Of a DNA stretch of 64,000 nucleotides, positions 1 through 9,000 are shown one piece after another (positions within the stretch are counted from its first letter, which is position 1; the number at the start of each line of letters is the position of its first letter). The DNA lies in assembly GCF_000445125.1 (NCBI RefSeq), contig NZ_ATHL01000054.1, positions 49,247 to 113,246 of the forward strand, written 5' to 3'. The notes below the pieces were generated by a model. It was given only the letters and a program-made list of their open reading frames with translations, was not told the origin of the DNA and made no database searches. Source of the DNA: Novosphingobium lindaniclasticum LE124 (GTDB lineage: Bacteria; Pseudomonadota; Alphaproteobacteria; Sphingomonadales; Sphingomonadaceae). Position numbers and translations under genes: made by a program.

Positions 1-1799
1 CCGAGGAAGTCGAACTTCACGAGGCCGGTGTCTTCCACCGACTTCATGTCGAACTGCGTCACCGGCATGTCGGAGCGCGGATCGCGGTAGAGCGGCACCA
101 GCTGCGCTAGTGGGCGATCGCCGATGACGACGCCGGCCGCGTGGGTCGACGAGTTGCGCGGCAGACCCTCGAGCTGAACGGCAAGATCCACCAGGCGCTT
201 CACCTCGCGGTCTACGTCGTATTCGCGGCGGAATTCGGCGACCGGCGGATCCTTGGTCACGCCGTGCTGCTTGCGCCCGTGCAGCGCCTCGGTCAGCGTC
301 CAGGGGTCGGTCGGATGGTTGGGCACCATCTTGCAGAGGCTATCGACGCGGCCGTAACCCATCTGCAGGATCCGCCCGCAATCGCGCAGCACCGCGCGGG
401 CCTTCATCTTACCGAAAGTGATGATCTGCGCGACGTGGTCATGCCCGTATTTGCTCTGAACGTAGCGGATCACTTCGCCGCGCCGCGTTTCGCAGAAGTC
501 GATATCGAAGTCCGGCATCGAGACGCGTTCCGGGTTGAGGAAGCGTTCAAACAGCAGGCCCAGCTTGAGTGGGTCGAGGTCGGTGACGGTCAGCGCCCAG
601 GCAACCAGCGAACCGGCGCCCGAACCGCGCCCCGGCCCCACGGGAATGTCGTTGTCCTTCGCCCACTTGATGAAGTCGGCAACGATCAGGAAGTAGCCGG
701 GAAAGCCCATGCCGACGATGATCTGCACTTCGAAATCGAGGCGCTTGGCATAGTCGAGGAAGTCTTCGGTGACGCCGCGTTCGGCCAGTTCCCTATAGGC
801 CGCCTCGCGCGCATCGCCCTCAAGGGCCATGGCCGCGTCGAGTTCTTCCTCGGTCACGTCCGGCCAATAGGGCGCAAGCCTTTTCGCAAGGCCGGCGCGC
901 GAATTGTCCGCCAGCATTCGCGCCTCACCTTCGAGATCGCCGGCAAGGCTGGGCAACAGCGGTTTGCGGCGCGGCGGCATGTAAGCGCAGCGCTGGGCGA
1001 CGACGAGAGTGTTCGCCAGCGCTTCCGGCAGGTCCGAGAAGAGTTCCTGCATCGTTTCCACCGGCTTTACCCAGCGTTCCGGGGAGGAACGCGGACGTTC
1101 CGGTGCATCGACCTGCGTTGAGTTGGCGATGCAGAGCATGGCGTCATGCGCGGCGTGGAACTGAGCCTCGGCATATTGGGCCGGATTGGTGCCGACCAAG
1201 GGAATGTCGCGCTTGTAGGCGAGCGCGATGACATCTTCCTCGCTCTCGTCCTCCACCGTTTCGCCGGTGCGGGTGATCTCTATGTAAAGACGGTCGCCAA
1301 ACAGCGATTGCAGAGTATCGCAGTAGCTTTCCGCGGCATCGTACTGGCCAGTCGCATAAAGTCGCGCAAGTGCGCCTTCATCCCCGCCCGTCAGGCAGAT
1401 CAGGCCATCGGTATGCCCTCGTAGCGATTCGAGCGAGACATGCGGATCCAGCTCGAGCGGCCGTTCCAGATGCGCGCGGCTGACGAGGTCGCACAGACCC
1501 AGCCAGCCAGCCTCGTTCTGTGCGAACAGGGCCAGCCAATCGATCGGAAGATCCTGCCCCTGGGCCACCACGCCGGGACGTGCGACCGCAAGGAACGTGC
1601 CGACGATCGGCTGGACGCCTGCTCCCGTACACGCCTGGGCATACGTGGGCGCGCCGTAGAGGCCGTTGCGGTCGCAGATTGCAGCGGCGGGGAACTTGCG
1701 TTCCTTGGCGAGCTTGGCCGCGGCCTTGGGATCGATCGCGCCATCCAGCATCGTGAAACTCGAGAAGATGCGGAGCGGTACGAATGGGGCATGGGACAT
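1..1799 (-). CDS. dnaE: DNA polymerase III subunit alpha (N-terminal part, runs off the left edge)
   Basis: Replicative DNA polymerase catalytic subunit. About 599 N-terminal residues of an expected ~1150 are present; the C-terminal half lies left of the window. The protein begins MSHAPFVPLRIFSSFTMLDG, typical of the PHP domain at the front of DnaE. The polymerase core begins around residue 370, where the stretch GRGSGAGS is followed by the catalytic motif PDFDIDF, which carries two of the three active-site aspartates. The ATG at 1799 is the first start in frame and matches the family N-terminus. The gene is the last visible member of a minus-strand series (lolC/E, lolD, small unknown, gpx, dnaE), with a 148-base gap upstream, so it may have its own promoter. 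Nothing looks unusual in the visible part. Confidence 0.97.
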   Translation of the reverse strand, partial: MSHAPFVPLRIFSSFTMLDGAIDPKAAAKLAKERKFPAAAICDRNGLYGAPTYAQACTGAGVQPIVGTFLAVARPGVVAQGQDLPIDWLALFAQNEAGWLGLCDLVSRAHLERPLELDPHVSLESLRGHTDGLICLTGGDEGALARLYATGQYDAAESYCDTLQSLFGDRLYIEITRTGETVEDESEEDVIALAYKRDIPLVGTNPAQYAEAQFHAAHDAMLCIANSTQVDAPERPRSSPERWVKPVETMQELFSDLPEALANTLVVAQRCAYMPPRRKPLLPSLAGDLEGEARMLADNSRAGLAKRLAPYWPDVTEEELDAAMALEGDAREAAYRELAERGVTEDFLDYAKRLDFEVQIIVGMGFPGYFLIVADFIKWAKDNDIPVGPGRGSGAGSLVAWALTVTDLDPLKLGLLFERFLNPERVSMPDFDIDFCETRRGEVIRYVQSKYGHDHVAQIITFGKMKARAVLRDCGRILQMGYGRVDSLCKMVPNHPTDPWTLTEALHGRKQHGVTKDPPVAEFRREYDVDREVKRLVDLAVQLEGLPRNSSTHAAGVVIGDRPLAQLVPLYRDPRSDMPVTQFDMKSVEDTGLVKFDFL

Positions 1800-1947
1800 G
1801 CGAGGAATTTAGGCGTTGCCATGCCGCCCGATCAAGGCGGGAATGATCATCGACGGTGGACAGGAGCTAAAGATCGCTCCGAAATGGCTCGACATAGTGC
1901 CGGTCCGCTTAAGCACTCCTCTTTCCGGCAGATCGCCCGATCCACGT

Positions 1948-2445
1948 TCAGAGCAGCGCCTCGATATCTTCTTCCAGCTTCTCCGGCTTGTCGGTCGGAG
2001 CATAACGGCGCACGACCTTGCCGTCTCGGCCGATGAGGAACTTGGTGAAGTTCCACTTGATCGATTTGCTTCCCAGCAGACCTGGAGCCTCGCCCTTCAG
2101 CCAGGTCCAGAGCGGCGCGGCATGGTCTCCGTTGACGTCGACCTTGCCCATTAGCGGAAACGATAGGCCGAAATTCACTTCGCAGAACGAAGCGATCTCA
2201 TCGGCGGAGCCCGGCTCCTGCCCCCCGAACTGGTTGCATGGGAAAGCGACCACCTCGAAGCCGGATTCCCGGTATTTACGCCATAGAGCTTCGAGCCCGG
2301 CATATTGCGGGGTGAAGCCGCATTTGCTGGCCGTGTTTACCACCAACAGGACCTTGCCCAGCCTGTCGGCGAGACTCACTGTCTCGCCGCCGGGCAATGT
2401 CGCTTCGAAATCCGCGATCGTGCGGGGATCAGCCGGTGACGCCAT
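1948..2445 (-). CDS. Glutathione peroxidase family protein (Cys type)
   Basis: Thiol peroxidase of the glutathione peroxidase family, 165 aa, the usual bacterial length. It reduces peroxides using glutathione or thioredoxin; bacterial Cys forms often prefer thioredoxin. The peroxidatic residue is Cys42 in NTASKCGFTPQY, where animal enzymes carry selenocysteine. The family blocks FPCNQFGGQEP and KWNFTKFL supply the Gln and Trp of the active site. No signal peptide is seen, so it is cytoplasmic. Its start codon lies inside the end of the upstream 94-aa gene (17-base overlap), so the two are probably translationally coupled. Confidence 0.93.
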   Translation of the reverse strand: MASPADPRTIADFEATLPGGETVSLADRLGKVLLVVNTASKCGFTPQYAGLEALWRKYRESGFEVVAFPCNQFGGQEPGSADEIASFCEVNFGLSFPLMGKVDVNGDHAAPLWTWLKGEAPGLLGSKSIKWNFTKFLIGRDGKVVRRYAPTDKPEKLEEDIEALL

Positions 2446-2713
2446 GAGGGAAGTCCGTCCTTCTATAAAGACGGCGTATATCCCCTATTTCCAACAGCCT
2501 GTCACCGTCCTTCTGGACGGAATAGTTGCCCTGCTCGGTTTCAGGCAGATGCATGACGTAGCGGATCAGATTGGCCACCGTATCTCTGCGGATGGCCTTG
2601 AACACGTTGAAGACACCCCCACCGTCGGCCGTCTTGTGCAGTTCGGCACTATCGTTCCAGCCTGGGCCTTCGCCAGCCGGATGGCCTTGGATGGTAGTGG
2701 GAAAGTCGCTCAT
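2429..2713 (-). CDS. Conserved-looking small protein of unknown function
   Basis: 94 aa with no family I recognise. It begins MSDFPTTIQGHPAGEGPGW and has a charged, possibly helical middle (FKAIRRDTVANLIRYVMHL). There is no signal peptide, membrane segment or metal motif. It is probably real because it fills the gap between lolD and gpx, reads in the same direction, and its last 17 bases overlap the gpx start in an operon-like arrangement. The linkage suggests, but does not show, a role beside the peroxidase. Confidence 0.6.
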   Translation of the reverse strand: MSDFPTTIQGHPAGEGPGWNDSAELHKTADGGGVFNVFKAIRRDTVANLIRYVMHLPETEQGNYSVQKDGDRLLEIGDIRRLYRRTDFPHGVTG

Positions 2714-2803
2714 AAATACGCTCCTTTCGCGCGTCTTGCCTCGATAGCCAAAACGCTTAGACCATCAACGATGTTCCCCCGATGAACGTCAGACGATGAA
2801 CGG

Positions 2804-3478
2804 TCAGGAGAGCACCCCATCGTGCAGTCTTACCACGCGGTCCATCGCCGCAGCCAGACGCTCGTTATGAGTAGCCACGAGCGCCGCGCTGCCCTGCCCG
2901 CGCACCAGCGCCAGGAACTGCGCGAAGACCGTATCGGCGGTCGATTCATCGAGATTGCCGGTCGGTTCGTCCGCCAGCACGAGGCGCGGCCTGTTCGCCA
3001 GCGCGCGTGCCACGGCAACGCGCTGCTGCTCGCCGCCCGAAAGCTTGCTCGGGCGGTGGTCCAGCCGCTGGCCAAGCCCGAGCGCGCTCAGCAGTTCGCG
3101 CGCGCGCACCTCGCATTCCTCGCGCGACTTGCCGGTGATGAGCTGCGGCAGGACTACGTTTTCGATGGCGTTGAAATCAGGCAGGAGGTGATGGAACTGA
3201 TAGACGAAGCCGATGTGATCGCGCCGCACGGCCGCGCGGCCGTCCTTGCCGAGCTTCGAGGCATCGATTCCCGCGATCTCGATCCGGCCGCCGAAGCCGC
3301 CTTCCAGCAGGCCGATGGCCTGGAGCATCGTCGACTTGCCCGAACCCGAAGGCCCGAGCAGGGCGACGATCTCTCCCGGACGCACTTCCAGATCGACGCC
3401 GCGCAGGACATCGATGGTCACGCCGCCCTGTTCGAAGCTGCGGGTTACCTTGTTGAGGCGAACAACGGGATCATTCAT
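2804..3478 (-). CDS. lolD: Lipoprotein-releasing ABC transporter, ATP-binding protein
   Basis: ATPase of the LolCDE complex, which extracts lipoproteins from the inner membrane and passes them to LolA. The 224 aa are the usual length. Walker [10 protein letters not shown] is at residues 42-50, the ABC signature LSGGEQQR at 146-153 and Walker B LVLADE at 167-172. The Q-loop ([10 protein letters not shown]) and the H-loop (VATHNE) are also visible. Its start overlaps the end of the lolC/E gene by 8 bases, so the permease and ATPase are made from one message. The overlap and the partner identity favour LolD over the related MacB or FtsE ATPases. Confidence 0.95.
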   Translation of the reverse strand: MNDPVVRLNKVTRSFEQGGVTIDVLRGVDLEVRPGEIVALLGPSGSGKSTMLQAIGLLEGGFGGRIEIAGIDASKLGKDGRAAVRRDHIGFVYQFHHLLPDFNAIENVVLPQLITGKSREECEVRARELLSALGLGQRLDHRPSKLSGGEQQRVAVARALANRPRLVLADEPTGNLDESTADTVFAQFLALVRGQGSAALVATHNERLAAAMDRVVRLHDGVLS

Positions 3479-4760
3479 AGCGCAGCACCTGCACGGGGTC
3501 GGTGCTCGCCGCCCGGAAGGCGGGGTAGAGCGTGGCGAGGAAGCTGAAGATCAGGGCCATCACGCAGATCACCGCGATCTCCACCGGATCGGGCCGCGAG
3601 GGCAGCTCGGTCAGGAAGCGGATCGAGGGATCCCAGAGGTTCTGGCCGGTCACGATCTCCACGAAATGGACGATGGGCTGGCGGAAGTAGAGGAACACCA
3701 TGCCGAGCAGCACGCCGGCAACCGTTCCCAGCGCGCCGATGCAGAAGCCGGTGGTCACGAAGACCTTGAGCAGCGAGCGCCGGGTCGCCCCCATCGTGCG
3801 CAGGATGGCTATATCGCGGGTCTTGGCGCGCACCAGCATGATCAGCGAGGAGAGGATGTTGAAGACGGCCACCAGCACAATGATCGAGAGCACGACGAAC
3901 ATCGCCACCCGCTCCACCGCCAACGCCTCGAACAGCGAGGCATTGATGGTCTTCCAGTCGGTGACGATGGCCCTGCCCTTCAGCTTGCGTTCGAGCGGGG
4001 CGAGGATTTCGCCGACTTTGTCGGGATTGGTCGTGGACACTTCGATCATGCCGATGGTGTCGCCCGTCAGCATGAGGGTCTGCGCGTCCTTCATCGGCAT
4101 GACCACGTAGGCCTTGTCGTAATCGTAGATGCCGATCTCGAAGATCGCGGCGACGCGATAGGCGATCTGGCGCGGAACCGTGCCGAAGGGCGTGGAACGG
4201 CCGAGCGGGTTTATCACCGTAATGGTGTCACCCACTTGCGCTCCCAGATTCTGCGCAAGCTGAGAACCGATCGCGACATTGTCGCTGCCCTCGGTAAGTT
4301 CGGAGAAGTTCCCCGCCTTTACCTTGTCATTGAGCCGGGTAAGGTCCTCTCGCGTATTGCCGCGCACCAGAATGCCTTCGACCCGGCCGTTGAAAGTGGT
4401 CATCAGCGGCTGCTCGATCAGCGGCGAAGCATGAGTGACGCCGGGCGTCGCGCGAACGTCCTTCAGCACGCTCTGCCAGTCGTCGAGCCGCCCGCCATAG
4501 GCCTGGATGATGGCATGGCCGTTCAGCCCGACGATCTTGTCGAACAGTTCGGCGCGGAAGCCGTTCATCACGCTCATGACGATCACCAGCGCGGCGACGC
4601 CGAGCATGACCGCCACCAGGCTGATGCCGGCGACGAGGGCAATGAAGCGCTCGCCCTTCCCGGGCAGCATGTAGCGCTTGGCAATGGTCCATTCGAAAGG
4701 GGATAGGATCAAGCGACGGGTCCGTCTGAGATCGGGCAGAGAGCCCGGCATTAAGCACAT
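3471..4760 (-). CDS. Lipoprotein-releasing ABC transporter permease (LolC/LolE family)
   Basis: Membrane subunit of the Lol lipoprotein-sorting transporter, 429 aa as read, against about 400-415 for the family. One membrane segment lies at about residues 39-62, followed by a large periplasmic domain and three C-terminal segments (about 280-305, 330-357 and 392-417), the LolC/E-FtsX topology. The family N-terminus [18 protein letters not shown] begins at residue 19. The first ~15 residues may therefore be spurious: TTG at 4712 or ATG at 4751 are alternatives, and none has a clear ribosome site. Only one permease gene is present, so the transporter may be homodimeric, as in bacteria with LolF-like permeases, or the second subunit may lie elsewhere. 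Confidence 0.92.
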   Translation of the reverse strand: MCLMPGSLPDLRRTRRLILSPFEWTIAKRYMLPGKGERFIALVAGISLVAVMLGVAALVIVMSVMNGFRAELFDKIVGLNGHAIIQAYGGRLDDWQSVLKDVRATPGVTHASPLIEQPLMTTFNGRVEGILVRGNTREDLTRLNDKVKAGNFSELTEGSDNVAIGSQLAQNLGAQVGDTITVINPLGRSTPFGTVPRQIAYRVAAIFEIGIYDYDKAYVVMPMKDAQTLMLTGDTIGMIEVSTTNPDKVGEILAPLERKLKGRAIVTDWKTINASLFEALAVERVAMFVVLSIIVLVAVFNILSSLIMLVRAKTRDIAILRTMGATRRSLLKVFVTTGFCIGALGTVAGVLLGMVFLYFRQPIVHFVEIVTGQNLWDPSIRFLTELPSRPDPVEIAVICVMALIFSFLATLYPAFRAASTDPVQVLRYE

Positions 4761-4929
4761 GTCGGAAAGCTGGCAAGCTGATCGGGGACCACGCGTGACG
4801 CCAGGATGAACGGAAGTCGGAAACGCCTCCGGCGCGATTCGGCTCCCATCCCATCGTCATCACGCCGTCATCGAAGGCGCGCAAGGCCGCCGCCCGCTTG
4901 GAGTCTCAGGCTCTTTCGCGCTGGGCCTT

Positions 4930-4957
4930 GCATTTGGAGCCAACACGCTCCAAATGC
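4930..4957 (+). promoter_or_regulatory. Perfect stem-loop in the purF 5' leader
   Basis: An 11-base perfect inverted repeat (GCATTTGGAGC, six-base loop CAACAC, then GCTCCAAATGC) ends 38 bases before the purF start. No T-run follows on either strand, so it is not a standard terminator. It could be a leader hairpin or a protein-binding palindrome. Its function is unknown. Confidence 0.5.
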
Positions 4958-4995
4958 GCGGGCGATTTGGCGCGACGGCAGCCCGGACGACATCC

Positions 4996-6444
4996 ATGAA
5001 CATGACACATCCCTTTCGAGACGCCGACGGGGACAAGCTGCGCGAAGAGTGCGGCGTTTTCGGCGTAATCGGCTCCAAGGACGCGGCGAACATCGCTGCG
5101 GCCGGGCTTCATTCCCTTCAGCATCGCGGCCAGGAAGCCGTGGGCATCACCAGCTTCAGCGGCGAGGAGTTCCACTCCCATCGCGGCCTCGGCCATGTGG
5201 CGCAAGTGTTCTCCCAGCGCGAACTGGACACCCTGCCGGGCACCATGGCCTCGGGCCACGTCCGCTACGCGACCACCGGTGGATCGGGCCTGCGCAACGT
5301 GCAGCCGCTGTTCGCCGACCTGGCCGCCGGCGGGTTCTCGATCGCTCATAACGGCAACATCTCCAACGCGATGACGCTGAAGCGCGATCTCGTGTCGAAG
5401 GGCTCGATCTTCCAGTCGACCTCCGACACCGAGGTGATCATCCACCTCGTCGCGACGAGCCGCTACCCCACGCTGCTCGACCGTTTCGTCGATGCCTTGC
5501 GCATGGTGGAAGGCGCCTATTCGCTGATCTGCATGACGGCAGAGGGCATGATCGCCTGCCGCGATCCGCTGGGCATCCGCCCGCTGGTCATGGGCCGCAT
5601 CGGCGATGCCACCGTCTTCGCTTCGGAAACCGTGGCGTTCGACGTGATCGGCGCCGAGTTCATACGTTCGATCGAGCCGGGCGAACTCGTCCAGGTCGAC
5701 CACAAGGGCACGATCTCCAGCCACCGCCCCTTCGGCAATCCGGCCCCGCGCCCCTGCATCTTCGAGCACGTCTACTTCAGCCGACCCGATTCGGTGATGG
5801 ACGGCCGCTCGGTCTACGGCGTACGCAAGCAGATCGGCATGGAACTGGCCAAGGAAGCGCCGGCCCCGGCCGACGTCGTGATCCCGGTGCCGGACAGCGG
5901 CGTTCCCGCCGCGATCGGCTATGCCCAGCAATCGGGCATTCCCTTCGAACTCGGCATCATCCGCTCGCACTATGTCGGCCGCACGTTCATCCAGCCGGGT
6001 GACGCCGCCCGCCACGCGGACGTGAAGCGCAAGCACAATGCCAACCGCGCCATCGTCGAAGGCAAGCGCATCATCCTGATCGACGATTCGATCGTGCGCG
6101 GCACCACCTCGCTCAAGATCGTCGAGATGATGCGCGATGCGGGCGCTGCCGAAGTGCACATGCGCATCGCCAGCCCGCCGACCGAGCACTCGTGCTTCTA
6201 CGGCGTCGATACGCCTGAGCGCTCGAAGCTGCTGGCCGCCAACATGGACATCCAGGCCATGGCGGACTTCATCAAGGCAGACAGCCTCGCCTTCGTCTCC
6301 ATCGACGGTCTCTACCGCGCGGTAGGCGAGGACAAGCGCAACAAGAAGCGCCCGCAGTTCTGCGACGCCTGCTTCTCGGGCGAGTATCCCACGAAGCTGA
6401 CGGACTTCGCCGAACGCTTCTCCGGGGAGCGCAACGCAGCGTGA
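4996..6444 (+). CDS. purF: Amidophosphoribosyltransferase
   Basis: First committed enzyme of purine synthesis: PRPP plus glutamine give 5-phosphoribosylamine. With the ATG at 4996 it is 482 aa. A longer reading from 4954 would add 14 residues overlapping the leader hairpin. The N-terminal glutamine amidotransferase domain starts with EECGVFG; Cys19 is the nucleophile and the residues before it form a short cleaved propeptide. The phosphoribosyltransferase domain has the PRPP loop [14 protein letters not shown]. Four cysteines expected of the Bacillus-type [4Fe-4S] form are present ([25 protein letters not shown]), so this is the iron-sulfur, oxygen-sensitive type. The next gene starts within its stop codon. 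Confidence 0.97.
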   Translation: MNMTHPFRDADGDKLREECGVFGVIGSKDAANIAAAGLHSLQHRGQEAVGITSFSGEEFHSHRGLGHVAQVFSQRELDTLPGTMASGHVRYATTGGSGLRNVQPLFADLAAGGFSIAHNGNISNAMTLKRDLVSKGSIFQSTSDTEVIIHLVATSRYPTLLDRFVDALRMVEGAYSLICMTAEGMIACRDPLGIRPLVMGRIGDATVFASETVAFDVIGAEFIRSIEPGELVQVDHKGTISSHRPFGNPAPRPCIFEHVYFSRPDSVMDGRSVYGVRKQIGMELAKEAPAPADVVIPVPDSGVPAAIGYAQQSGIPFELGIIRSHYVGRTFIQPGDAARHADVKRKHNANRAIVEGKRIILIDDSIVRGTTSLKIVEMMRDAGAAEVHMRIASPPTEHSCFYGVDTPERSKLLAANMDIQAMADFIKADSLAFVSIDGLYRAVGEDKRNKKRPQFCDACFSGEYPTKLTDFAERFSGERNAA

Positions 6445-7172
6445 GCGAAAATGCAGGCGGTAAGCCGTTCGAAGGTCAGGTCGCGCTCGTAACCGGTTCC
6501 AGCCGGGGCATCGGCGCGGCCACGGCGCTCGCCCTAGCGGCTGCCGGGGCGCATGTCCTGCTGACGGGGCGCGACACCAAGGCGCTGGAAGCCATCGAGG
6601 ACCGGATCTTCGAGTCCGGCGGCTCGGCCACGATCGCGCCGGTCGACCTGGTCGAATCGGACGGAATCGCCCGCCTCGCCACGGCCGTTTCGCAGCGCTG
6701 GGGCAAGCTCGACATCCTAGTAGTGAACGCCGCGATCCTCCCGGAATTGACGAGCGTGGCCGATATCGACCAGCGCGCGTTCAACAAGGCCCTGACGACC
6801 AACGTGCTCGCCACTCAGGCCCTGATCGCCAACTTCGATTCCCTGCTGCGCAAGAGCGCGGATGCCCGCGTGATCGGCATGACCAGCACGGTCGCGGAAA
6901 AGCCGCGCGCGTTCTGGGGCGCCTATGCCGCCACCAAGGCCGCCAGCGACACCCTTCTCGAATGCTATGCCGAGGAAACGCGCAACACGTCGAAAGTTCG
7001 GGTCGCCGTGGTCAATCCCGGCGCCACGCGTACGGCGATGCGCGCCCGCGCCTATCCCGGCGAAGCGCCCGCATCGGTCAAACCGCCCGAAACGGTGGCG
7101 CGGCGCCTTGTCGCGCTGCTCGGCGAGCCTTTCGAAAGCGGCCACCGCGAGACTGTCCCTGCGGATTTTTAA
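6441..7172 (+). CDS. Short-chain dehydrogenase/reductase
   Basis: NAD(P)-dependent oxidoreductase of the classical SDR family, 243 aa. The nucleotide-binding motif TGSSRGIG is at residues 18-25, NAA at 96-98, and the catalytic YAATK gives Tyr162 and Lys166, with Ser149 upstream. An Arg after the glycine motif (TGRD) hints at NADPH preference, which is inference. It starts with GTG and overlaps the purF stop by four bases (GTGA), so it is translationally coupled to purF. The substrate cannot be told from sequence. Confidence 0.92.
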   Translation: MSENAGGKPFEGQVALVTGSSRGIGAATALALAAAGAHVLLTGRDTKALEAIEDRIFESGGSATIAPVDLVESDGIARLATAVSQRWGKLDILVVNAAILPELTSVADIDQRAFNKALTTNVLATQALIANFDSLLRKSADARVIGMTSTVAEKPRAFWGAYAATKAASDTLLECYAEETRNTSKVRVAVVNPGATRTAMRARAYPGEAPASVKPPETVARRLVALLGEPFESGHRETVPADF

Positions 7173-7264
7173 CCCAGTGGTAACTCTTTACTGATTTCAT
7201 CCTCCTGATTTCTTCCCATTGACGGTGTATTCGCTGCATCGCTCCAATCTACGGGTCTCGGGAA

Positions 7265-7615
7265 ATGACGACGAAATCGCCGCAGGACATCTACGAACTC
7301 GCCGCTCAGGAAGACCGCAGCGCGATACGCCAGCGTATATCGATACCCGCAGGGTTTCGAGCGTCGGGCACCAAGGGCTTCCAGACGGCGGTGCGCGACT
7401 TGTCGCTGTCGGGGTTTTCGGCCACGGCGATCAGCCGCATCCCGCCGCGCACGATGTGCTGGTTGACGCTGCCGGAGATGGAGGCCCTGCCGGCGCGAGT
7501 CATCTGGTGGGAAGACGGGCTGGTAGGTTGCGCTTTCGAGCAGTTGCTGAACCCCACCGTCCTGGAGACCGTTCTTGCCCGCTGGCGCAGTCAGGGAAGC
7601 GCGCCCGGTAACTGA
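7265..7615 (+). CDS. PilZ domain protein
   Basis: 116-aa single-domain protein. The c-di-GMP-binding signatures are present: an Arg-rich segment RSAIRQR (residues 18-24) followed by DLSLSGFSA (45-53, the D/NxSxxG motif). The fold continues through LPARVIWWEDGLVGCAFEQ, typical of PilZ. It probably acts as a cytoplasmic c-di-GMP sensor for motility or polysaccharide output. It stands alone, 92 bases after the SDR gene, and converges with the cfa-like gene downstream. No partner is evident from context. Confidence 0.88.
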   Translation: MTTKSPQDIYELAAQEDRSAIRQRISIPAGFRASGTKGFQTAVRDLSLSGFSATAISRIPPRTMCWLTLPEMEALPARVIWWEDGLVGCAFEQLLNPTVLETVLARWRSQGSAPGN

Positions 7616-7634
7616 AGGGACTCAGCCCCGCGCG

Positions 7635-8948
7635 TTACCTCGGCTTTACGAGGGTCACTTGCGCAACGTCGATGCCGCCTCCTAGGAAGCCACCTTCGCA
7701 ATACATCAGATAAAAGCGCCAGAGTTGCATGAAGCGCTGGTCGAACCCCGCGGGCAGGCGTCCCGCTGCCGCAGCCTGATCGAAATTGCGCCGCCATTCG
7801 CGCAGCGTTCGGGCATAGTCGAGCCCAAATCCCTGCCGATCCTGCCACAGAAGACCGCGCTCTTCCGCAAGTCGGCGAAACTCCGGCTCGTGGATCAGCA
7901 TGCCGCCCGGAAAAATGAAGGTCTGGATGAAATCCGCGCTGCGGGCATAGGACTCGAAGATATCATCGCGCATGGCGATGTACTGGATCGCCGCCCGGCC
8001 ACCCGGCTTCAGGTTTCGCGCCACGCAGTCGAGGAAGTCCGGCCAGAACTGCCGCCCCACCGCTTCCACCATCTCCACCGAGGCGATACCGTCGTAGGCG
8101 CCTGAGACGTCGCGGTAATCCTGCTTCAGGAAGTTTACGGAGCCTCGCCCGTCCGCGCGTGCTTGCCCGCGTCCTCCCCAGCGGTCCCGTGCATAGGCAA
8201 GCTGTTCGTCGGAAAGGCTGATGGCATCGACACGCGCACCTCCGGTTTCGGCCAAGAAAGCCGACAGCGTGCCCCAGCCGCACCCGATTTCGAGCACGCG
8301 CGCCCCTTCGTCCAACCCCAGCCTGTGCGCGATCGCGCCGATCTTGTTGGACTGCGCGACGTCGAGTTCGGTGACGAACTGGCTCAAGGCGTTGGGCGCG
8401 CCCCCCGGCGAGGGGAAGATGCCGCTCGAATAGAGCATCGTCTCGCCGAGCCACTGTTCGTAGAAGTCGTTGCCGAGATCGTAGTGCGCGTGGATGTTGC
8501 GCAGAGCGCCCGTGCGCGTGTTGCGGTGAAGCCAGTGCAGGAACTTCGCCGCGATCCGCCATGGACCCTGCGCGCGGCCGACATCGCCAAGCCCGGAGGC
8601 ATTGTCCATGAACAGCGCGAAGATCGGCACCGGATCCGGGCTCTGCCACTCGCCCTCCTCCCACGCCTGGTACCAGCCCACCGATCCCGATGTGGCCAGC
8701 CTCAGCAGCGCGCGCCAGCTGTGAATATGAACGACGGCCTCGAAGCCCGGCGAGCGCCCGCCCAGAAGGCGCGTCTCGCCTCCCGGCAAGGTCGCTTCGA
8801 TAGAGCCCCGTTGCAGCCCCAGATCGATCCGGTCGAGAACCCTGGACACGCCGCCGGACCAGACCCTGGCCAGCCACTGCGGACCTATGCCGATGGAGCG
8901 GCCACCATCGACCAGTTCCTCTCCCCTGCCTGGCGCGCTTACGTTCAT
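7635..8948 (-). CDS. cfa: Cyclopropane-fatty-acyl-phospholipid synthase family methyltransferase
   Basis: SAM-dependent enzyme that adds a methylene bridge to unsaturated fatty-acyl chains of membrane lipids. It is 437 aa, longer than E. coli Cfa (382 aa) through its N-terminal half. Family blocks are HYDLGNDFYEQWL (155-167), the SAM-binding motif VLEIGCGWG (218-226) and EMVEAVG (from about 290). The C-terminal part with FIFPGGMLIH is also characteristic. It lies 52 bases downstream of the photolyase gene on the same strand and may be co-transcribed. Related methyltransferases of the same superfamily cannot be fully excluded. Confidence 0.9.
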   Translation of the reverse strand: MNVSAPGRGEELVDGGRSIGIGPQWLARVWSGGVSRVLDRIDLGLQRGSIEATLPGGETRLLGGRSPGFEAVVHIHSWRALLRLATSGSVGWYQAWEEGEWQSPDPVPIFALFMDNASGLGDVGRAQGPWRIAAKFLHWLHRNTRTGALRNIHAHYDLGNDFYEQWLGETMLYSSGIFPSPGGAPNALSQFVTELDVAQSNKIGAIAHRLGLDEGARVLEIGCGWGTLSAFLAETGGARVDAISLSDEQLAYARDRWGGRGQARADGRGSVNFLKQDYRDVSGAYDGIASVEMVEAVGRQFWPDFLDCVARNLKPGGRAAIQYIAMRDDIFESYARSADFIQTFIFPGGMLIHEPEFRRLAEERGLLWQDRQGFGLDYARTLREWRRNFDQAAAAGRLPAGFDQRFMQLWRFYLMYCEGGFLGGGIDVAQVTLVKPR

Positions 8949-9000
8949 GAGGGTGATAGTATCCGTAAATCCTCGGTGAGCAATGTCTTAGAATACAGGA

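Noticed and set aside
141..2036. Long open frames on the plus strand opposite dnaE
   Set aside because: They mirror the GC-rich third positions of dnaE, which is unmistakable on the minus strand.
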